DNA from: Devosia sp.
GTDB lineage: Bacteria > Pseudomonadota > Alphaproteobacteria > Rhizobiales > Devosiaceae
Direction: 5' to 3'
DNA length: 64,000 nucleotides
NCBI RefSeq assembly: GCF_028290625.1
Contig: NZ_JAQGJM010000016.1
Location: 22,293-86,292, forward strand
The position numbers were made by a program, and so were the translations under genes. This document shows, piece after piece, positions 60,072-64,000 of the stretch (its first letter is position 1; each line of letters starts with the position of its first letter). The notes beneath the pieces were generated by a model. It was not told the DNA's origin. It saw nothing but the letters and a program-made list of their open reading frames with translations, and did no database searches.

Positions 60072-60565
60072 TTCATAAGTCAATTCCGGCGCGTTAGGGT
60101 TATCTCTTATACTTAACAAAGCATTGCAGGGCCGAAAGGTCTGGTATTGCTTGAGTTTTTGCCGCGTCGGCGTAGGTTCGCCTCAACAGCGAGCCGCACT
60201 CATCTGGGTGGTTTCGCTCACAGTTCCCTACGATCCACCCAAGTCCGCCGCAACGCTTGGGTCCGTAGGGCGGTTGGTCCGGACGCGGACAGAGTGGCCT
60301 CTTCGACATGCCGCTCCGGACCAGCCACTAAACCTCTTCGATATTTCCGCCATGCTGGCCTGTAAATGGCAATGTTCTGCGCTTCCGGTGCTCACGTACC
60401 AACGTACGTTCCGCTCCGGTTCTCGAACATTACCATTTTCGGCTCAGCCTGACGAAAATCTCATCGACGTTTGCGCGCCACGCCCGAAGCGTGCTGGCCA
60501 CCTAAATTTTGCCGCAACTGCGTGGTTTTATGAATACTGATTTCCTCGCTCACGTCACAGAGCAC
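60072..60565. other. Intergenic stretch with repeat copy
   Basis: 494 bases between pleD and the rpmG terminator. It holds the R4 repeat (60353-60462) and other GC-rich palindromic DNA around 60230-60320 (for example TCCGTAGGGCGG, CGGACGCGGAC). Short open frames lack RBSs and vary from copy to copy. I see no gene. Confidence 0.65.
60353..60462. repeat. Repeat family R4 (TGCGCTTCCGG hairpin), copy 2
   Basis: Left arm AAATGGCAATGTTC...TGCGCTTCCGGTGCTCACG, centre CGTACCAACGTACG, right arm TTCTCGAACATTACCATTTT. The left arm's TGGCAATGTTC pairs with the right arm's GAACATTACCA (TGGTAATGTTC read in reverse complement). In copy 1 (16854-16965) the same places read TGCCCGTTTTC and AAAACCCGGCA. Thus arm sequence changes while pairing is preserved. 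Confidence 0.75.
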
Positions 60566-60601
60566 AAAAAAAGCCCCGCATCGATGATGCGGGGCTTTTT
60601 C
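60565..60601. terminator. Bidirectional terminator of rpmG
   Basis: AAGCCCCGCATC and GATGCGGGGCTT (60571-60597) form a strong stem, flanked by AAAAAAA on one side and TTTTT on the other. It ends rpmG on the minus strand and possibly pleD on the plus strand. Confidence 0.92.
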
Positions 60602-60629
60602 ATTGCGTCGGTCGAAACCGGCGCCAAGA

Positions 60630-60797
60630 TTACTTGATCTTGGCTTCCTTGAATTCGACATGCTTGCGCACAACCGGATCGTACTTCTTGTACGAGAGCT
60701 TCTCGGTCTGGGTGCGGGCGTTCTTCTTGGTGACATAGTAGAAGCCAGTATCAGCCGTCGACACGAGCTTGATCTTGACGGAAGCGGCTTTGGCCAT
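60630..60797 (-). CDS. rpmG: 50S ribosomal protein L33
   Basis: Small protein of the 50S subunit near the E site. The 55-residue product reads [20 protein letters not shown] at the start and ends [18 protein letters not shown], and has [14 protein letters not shown] in the middle; the Cys residues of the zinc-binding form are absent, so this is the zinc-independent type. RBS AGGAT lies seven bases before the ATG. A strong terminator follows. It was missed as a long open frame because of its size. Confidence 0.97.
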   Translation of the reverse strand: MAKAASVKIKLVSTADTGFYYVTKKNARTQTEKLSYKKYDPVVRKHVEFKEAKIK

Positions 60798-60912
60798 TTG
60801 AGAATCCTAACAGAACAAAAGGCGCTGCACGGGGCAACGCTTGAATTTGGGCGCAACCTACGGATTTAGGAACGAAAGTCAAGCTCCGCGGTGAGGGGCT
60901 GGACGGAGATTG

Positions 60913-61043
60913 TGCCACGCCCCCGTGGTTCGAGGGTCGCTACGCTCCCACCTCACCATGAGGGCTACTGGGGCACAGCAGTATCAGCAGCCCTCATGGT
61001 GAGGTGCGAGTTCTTACGAGCCTCGAACCACGAGGGCGTGGCA
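60913..61043. repeat. Repeat family R1, copy 2
   Basis: Left arm TGCCACGCCCCCGTGGTTCG to GAGGGCTACTG, right arm CAGCCCTCATGGTGAGG to GAACCACGAGGGCGTGGCA. The arms nearly match those at 9012-9171; the centre here is only about 20 bases against about 40 there. It lies between rpmG and the DUF983 gene. Confidence 0.88.
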
Positions 61044-61047
61044 CTAT

Positions 61048-61443
61048 CTAGTCCTGATGCGCGGGATTGAAGCCGTGCATGCGCGCGGCCCATTGCATGC
61101 CCACGATAGCGCCCTTGATCGAGGGCAGGATGGCCAGCGGCAGGACGATGGCGAGTGGCACCAGCGTGTAGAGATAGACCGCCGGGTTCACGTGCCAGGT
61201 CATTTCCATATGCAGCATCAGGCCGACCAGCAGGTGGCCGACGATCATGATGGCGATATAGGGAGGGAAATCATCGGCGCGGTGATGCGACAGTTCTTCG
61301 CCGCAGACGTCGCAAGTATCAGCGACTTTCAAGTAGGCGCGAAACATATGGCCCTGGCCGCAGTTCGGACATTTGCACAGCGCACCGCGCCACATCGCCT
61401 GACCGGCCTTGCGATCTTCCATGGTCTTGACCTGCACACCCAT
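61048..61443 (-). CDS. DUF983 family membrane protein
   Basis: A 131-residue protein with an N-terminal zinc ribbon (CKCPNCGQGHMF, then CDVCGEEL) and two membrane helices (AIMIVGHLLVGLMLHMEM and YLYTLVPLAIVLPLAILPSI). DUF983 is widespread in alphaproteobacteria, often near cytochrome oxidase or rnr genes; the role is unknown. RBS AGAGGTGA lies inside the end of rnr, four bases separate the genes, so they are coupled. Confidence 0.9.
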   Translation of the reverse strand: MGVQVKTMEDRKAGQAMWRGALCKCPNCGQGHMFRAYLKVADTCDVCGEELSHHRADDFPPYIAIMIVGHLLVGLMLHMEMTWHVNPAVYLYTLVPLAIVLPLAILPSIKGAIVGMQWAARMHGFNPAHQD

Positions 61444-61447
61444 CGCG

Positions 61448-63736
61448 TCACCTCTTTCTGCGGCCCTTGGGACCGTAACTCGTAGATGGGCGCTTTCCGC
61501 TGCGTTTAGCAGATGACGGATTGCCGCGGACGCCTTCCGAGAGGAGTTCGAATCGGAGAGCCCCGGCAACGGGCGCGGCTTCCAGCAGGCGCACAGTGAT
61601 GTTGTCGCCGAGGGTGAATTTCTCGCCGGTACGGTCACCGATCATGGCCTGCTGCTCCTGTTCGAAGCGGTAGTAATCCTGGCCCAGGGTGGAGGCGGGG
61701 ATGAAGCCGTCGGCGCCAGTTTCCTTGAGGCGGATAAAGAGGCCGGAGCGGGTGACGCCGGAAATGCGGCCCTCGAAGCGCGCGCCGATCTGGCCGGCAA
61801 GGAATTGCGCCAGGAGGCGATCGGCGGTTTCGCGTTCGGCCAGCATGGCGCGGCGCTCGGTGGCCGAGATGTGCTGGGCAATGCCAGGCAGCTTGAGGCC
61901 TTCATTGTCGCTGAGGCCGTCATCGCCGAAGCTCATGGCCTTGACCAAAGCGCGGTGGACGATGAGATCGGCATAGCGGCGGATGGGCGAGGTGAAGTGG
62001 GCGTAACGCTCGAGATTGAGGCCGAAATGGCCATAATTCTCGGCGGAATATTCGGCCTGGGCCTGGCTGCGCAGCACCATTTCGGAGACCTGCTCGACAT
62101 TGCCGGCTTTGCGGGCTTGGGCCAGGATGCCGTTGAAATCGCTGGCGCGGACGGCGTCGGATTTCTTCACCGAGATATCGAGCGAGCCGAGGAAGTCGCG
62201 GAGGGCCATCAGCTTTTCGGAGCTGGGCACGTCGTGGACGCGGTAGAGCAGGGGCGATTTCTTCTGCTCCAGCGTCTGCGCGGCAGCGACGTTGGCGGCG
62301 ATCATCATTTCTTCGATCAGGCGATGGGCGTCGAGGCGCTCAGGGACGCGGATGTCCTTCACCATGCCCTTGTCGTCGAGGATGATCTTCCGCTCCGGCA
62401 GGTCGAGGTCGAGCGGGCCGCGCTGGTCGCGGGCCTTGGCCATGGCCGCATAGGCGGCGTAGAGCGGCCTGAGGATCGGTTCGAGGATTGGGCCGGTCTT
62501 GTCGTCGGGCCGGCCATCGATGGCGGCCTGGGCCTGCTGGTAGCTGAGCTTGGCGGCCGAGCGCATCAGGACGCGATGGAACGTGTGGCTGAGCTTGTGG
62601 CCGCCTTTGTCGAATACCATGCGCACAGCCAGCGAGGCGCGGGCTTCGCCTTCCTTGAGCGAGCACAGGTCGTTGGAGATGCGCTCGGGCAGCATGGGCA
62701 CGACGCGATCGGGGAAATAGACCGAATTACCGCGCAGATAGGCTTCGCGATCGAGCGCGGTGCCGGGGCGGATATAGGCGGCGACATCGGCGATGGCGAC
62801 GTACACGATATGGCCGCCGGGGTTCTTCTCGTCCTTGTCGGCCTCGGCATAGACGGCGTCGTCATGGTCCTTGGCGTCATAGGGATCGATGGTGACCAGT
62901 GGCAGGTCGCGCCAGTCCTCGCGGCCCTTGAGCGTGGCTTCCTTGGCCTCCTCCGACTCGCGAATGACCGAAGGCGGAAAGCGGAATGGAATTTCCAGAT
63001 TGTGGATGGCGATCAGGCTGATGGCGCCTTCGGACATCGGATTGCCGATGACGGCGGTGACCTTGGCGCGGGGAATCATCAGCCGGCCAGACAGCTTGAC
63101 CTCGACCTCGACGAGGTCGCCCTCGCGGGCACCCAGCAGGTCGCCGAGGGGAATACGCATTTCCTTCTGCTTGCGATCGACGGGGATCAGGCGAGCGCCT
63201 TCATTGTCGAGGCGGACAATGCCGATCTGGCCGCGTCGCGGCTTGTCGAGAATTTTCATTGCCTTGGCGGTGTAGACCGGGACCTCGGCCTCGCCTGCGT
63301 CGATGCGGGCGAGGATGCGATCGCCGGGGCCGGGAACGACGCGGGCATCGCGGCCGCTCAGCACGGCGACGCGCGGCGGGTCACCTTCCTCGGGATTCCA
63401 CTGCGCCGGGTAGGCGTGCAGGTTTTCGGGATCGGCATCAGTGGGAATATCGAGCACGGTGACGGCGGGCAGGGCGGCGGTGCGGCGCAGGGCCTTGCGC
63501 GTGCGCGTGATGACGCCTTCGCCTTCAAGTTCGGCCAGCATGGCCTTGAAGGGCCGCCGCATGTCGCCGCGAATGCCGAACACCTTGGCAAGATCGCGCT
63601 TGCCCTTGATGTCATCGCTATTGGCAAGCGCTTCGAGCAATTGCTCGCGCGTGGGCAGTTCACCGGCAGCGGGTTGGCGCGGACGCTTGGGGCCGGAAGT
63701 GCGGGGCGTTCTGGGGGCAGGTTTTTTTGTGGGCAT
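61448..63736 (-). CDS. rnr: Ribonuclease R
   Basis: Processive 3'-5' exoribonuclease that degrades structured RNA. The 762-residue product has an N-terminal helix-turn-helix-like segment (GKRDLAKVFGIRGDMRRPFK, about residues 37-56), cold-shock domains, the RNB catalytic domain with the Asp cluster DPYDAKDHDDAVYAEAD (about residues 285-300) and PERISNDLCSLKEGEARASL, an S1 domain (GARFEGRISGVTRSGLFIRL), and a Lys/Arg-rich tail (KRSGKRPSTSYGPKGRRKR). ATG 63736 gives MPTKKPAPRTPRTSG; the frame is open upstream but only through repeat R2 DNA. Confidence 0.95.
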   Translation of the reverse strand: MPTKKPAPRTPRTSGPKRPRQPAAGELPTREQLLEALANSDDIKGKRDLAKVFGIRGDMRRPFKAMLAELEGEGVITRTRKALRRTAALPAVTVLDIPTDADPENLHAYPAQWNPEEGDPPRVAVLSGRDARVVPGPGDRILARIDAGEAEVPVYTAKAMKILDKPRRGQIGIVRLDNEGARLIPVDRKQKEMRIPLGDLLGAREGDLVEVEVKLSGRLMIPRAKVTAVIGNPMSEGAISLIAIHNLEIPFRFPPSVIRESEEAKEATLKGREDWRDLPLVTIDPYDAKDHDDAVYAEADKDEKNPGGHIVYVAIADVAAYIRPGTALDREAYLRGNSVYFPDRVVPMLPERISNDLCSLKEGEARASLAVRMVFDKGGHKLSHTFHRVLMRSAAKLSYQQAQAAIDGRPDDKTGPILEPILRPLYAAYAAMAKARDQRGPLDLDLPERKIILDDKGMVKDIRVPERLDAHRLIEEMMIAANVAAAQTLEQKKSPLLYRVHDVPSSEKLMALRDFLGSLDISVKKSDAVRASDFNGILAQARKAGNVEQVSEMVLRSQAQAEYSAENYGHFGLNLERYAHFTSPIRRYADLIVHRALVKAMSFGDDGLSDNEGLKLPGIAQHISATERRAMLAERETADRLLAQFLAGQIGARFEGRISGVTRSGLFIRLKETGADGFIPASTLGQDYYRFEQEQQAMIGDRTGEKFTLGDNITVRLLEAAPVAGALRFELLSEGVRGNPSSAKRSGKRPSTSYGPKGRRKR

Positions 63737-63808
63737 GACGGATATGTAGGGCATCCTGGCGGATTCGACAATTTTGGGTATGGGGAAGCGCCGCGCGGGA
63801 TTGCCGGG

Positions 63809-64000
63809 CGGTTTTGTAAAGACTGCGGCATGCGGCGAGACGTGCCTCATGGGTTTGTTTAGTAAGCGAGACAGCGTCTCGCCGCATGCGATGGGGTTTC
63901 TGGCCGCCCGAACGTGGCCATCCTTTGAGTGGGATGACGAACGTCGCGCTGGCCCAGGGATCGCGCGACCGCATTCCCCTCCCACCAAACTCCCCACGGC
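63809..64000 (-). repeat. Repeat family R2, copy 2 (inverted, runs off the window)
   Basis: The reverse complement of 9259-9448: GGGAGGGGAATGCGGTCGCG, CACGTTCGGGCGGCCAGAAA, GCATGCGGCGAGA and TCTCGCCGCATGCCGCAGTC in the same order. The segment CATCCCACTCAAAGGAT replaces CTCCTGAAACAATGGAG, and the loop between the arms differs. It continues to the window end and may extend further. It lies upstream of rnr. Confidence 0.88.

Noticed and set aside
61805..63862. 685-codon plus-strand frame opposite rnr
   Set aside because: Shadow of rnr; composition is Gly/Ala/Asp/Val-rich as typical for antisense of a GC-rich gene.
63737..63997. In-frame upstream extension of rnr
   Set aside because: The added residues are encoded by repeat R2, which occurs elsewhere without rnr.

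Overview
The window reads as a chromosomal segment of a GC-rich alphaproteobacterium of the order Hyphomicrobiales, most likely Devosia or a close relative. I infer this from the divK-pleD pair followed by rpmG and rnr, MipZ-type ATPases, an ATP12 chaperone, the alphaproteobacterial families DUF1489, DUF3572 and DUF983, a short-LID adenylate kinase and a DinB with an N-terminal Cys cluster. This is recognition from memory of protein families, not a database match. I see no plasmid, phage, transposase or CRISPR array. The accessory DNA consists of intergenic palindromic repeats.

Layout. 1-4.2 kb: end of the ribosomal protein operon (secY-adk-rpsM-rpsK-rpoA-rplQ) closed by a strong terminator. 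4.2-8.9 kb: an NAD-dependent reductase, a small P-loop ATPase, an ornithine/lysine decarboxylase and an HtrA protease. 8.9-9.6 kb: a gene-free stretch holding two long repeats. 9.6-13.7 kb: a tightly overlapping operon rarA-crcB-rluC-HAD phosphatase-ATP12, convergent with the folP-folB-folK folate operon (13.7-15.4 kb). 15.5-21.2 kb: a membrane protein with a problematic 5' end, an MFS exporter, an ArsR/AHSA1 pair, and an AraC regulator divergent from a PhyH dioxygenase. 21.3-26.2 kb: a large autotransporter and a membrane-bound diguanylate cyclase. 26.3-31 kb: rimO, DoxX, DUF4282, lipB, a lone FliN-like protein, tRNA-Leu(GAG) and pseudoazurin. 31.1-34.4 kb: an emrRAB-like multidrug efflux operon. 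34.4-39.9 kb: a small lipoprotein, a YjbR protein, mgtE, three very small putative membrane proteins, a GST, DUF1489 and an AraC regulator. 40-43.3 kb: two tandem MipZ-like ATPases behind a CtrA-type box, then a second diguanylate cyclase. 43.3-49.9 kb: a secreted protein of unknown function, a PBP5-type carboxypeptidase with SPOR domain, a MaiA-like GST, and clpS-clpA. 50-57.8 kb: a small HTH protein, a YoaK-type membrane protein, a hydrolase, a HIT protein, a desaturase-SDR fusion, a FemAB-like acyltransferase, GDPD, RidA and DinB. 57.8-64 kb: DUF3572, divK, pleD, rpmG, DUF983 and rnr.

Two themes stand out. The first is cell cycle and c-di-GMP control: divK-pleD, two further GGDEF proteins (all three with an intact RxxD inhibitory site), the MipZ pair with a perfect TTAA-N7-TTAA motif upstream, and a near-match of the same motif before a 33-residue membrane peptide. 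The second is a set of at least five families of intergenic inverted repeats. Several have two copies in this window, and in one family the two arms of the hairpin have changed together between the copies. The best candidates for undescribed biology are the MipZ pair, the arm-covarying repeat, and the overlapping pair of small membrane-peptide genes at 38.6-38.8 kb.
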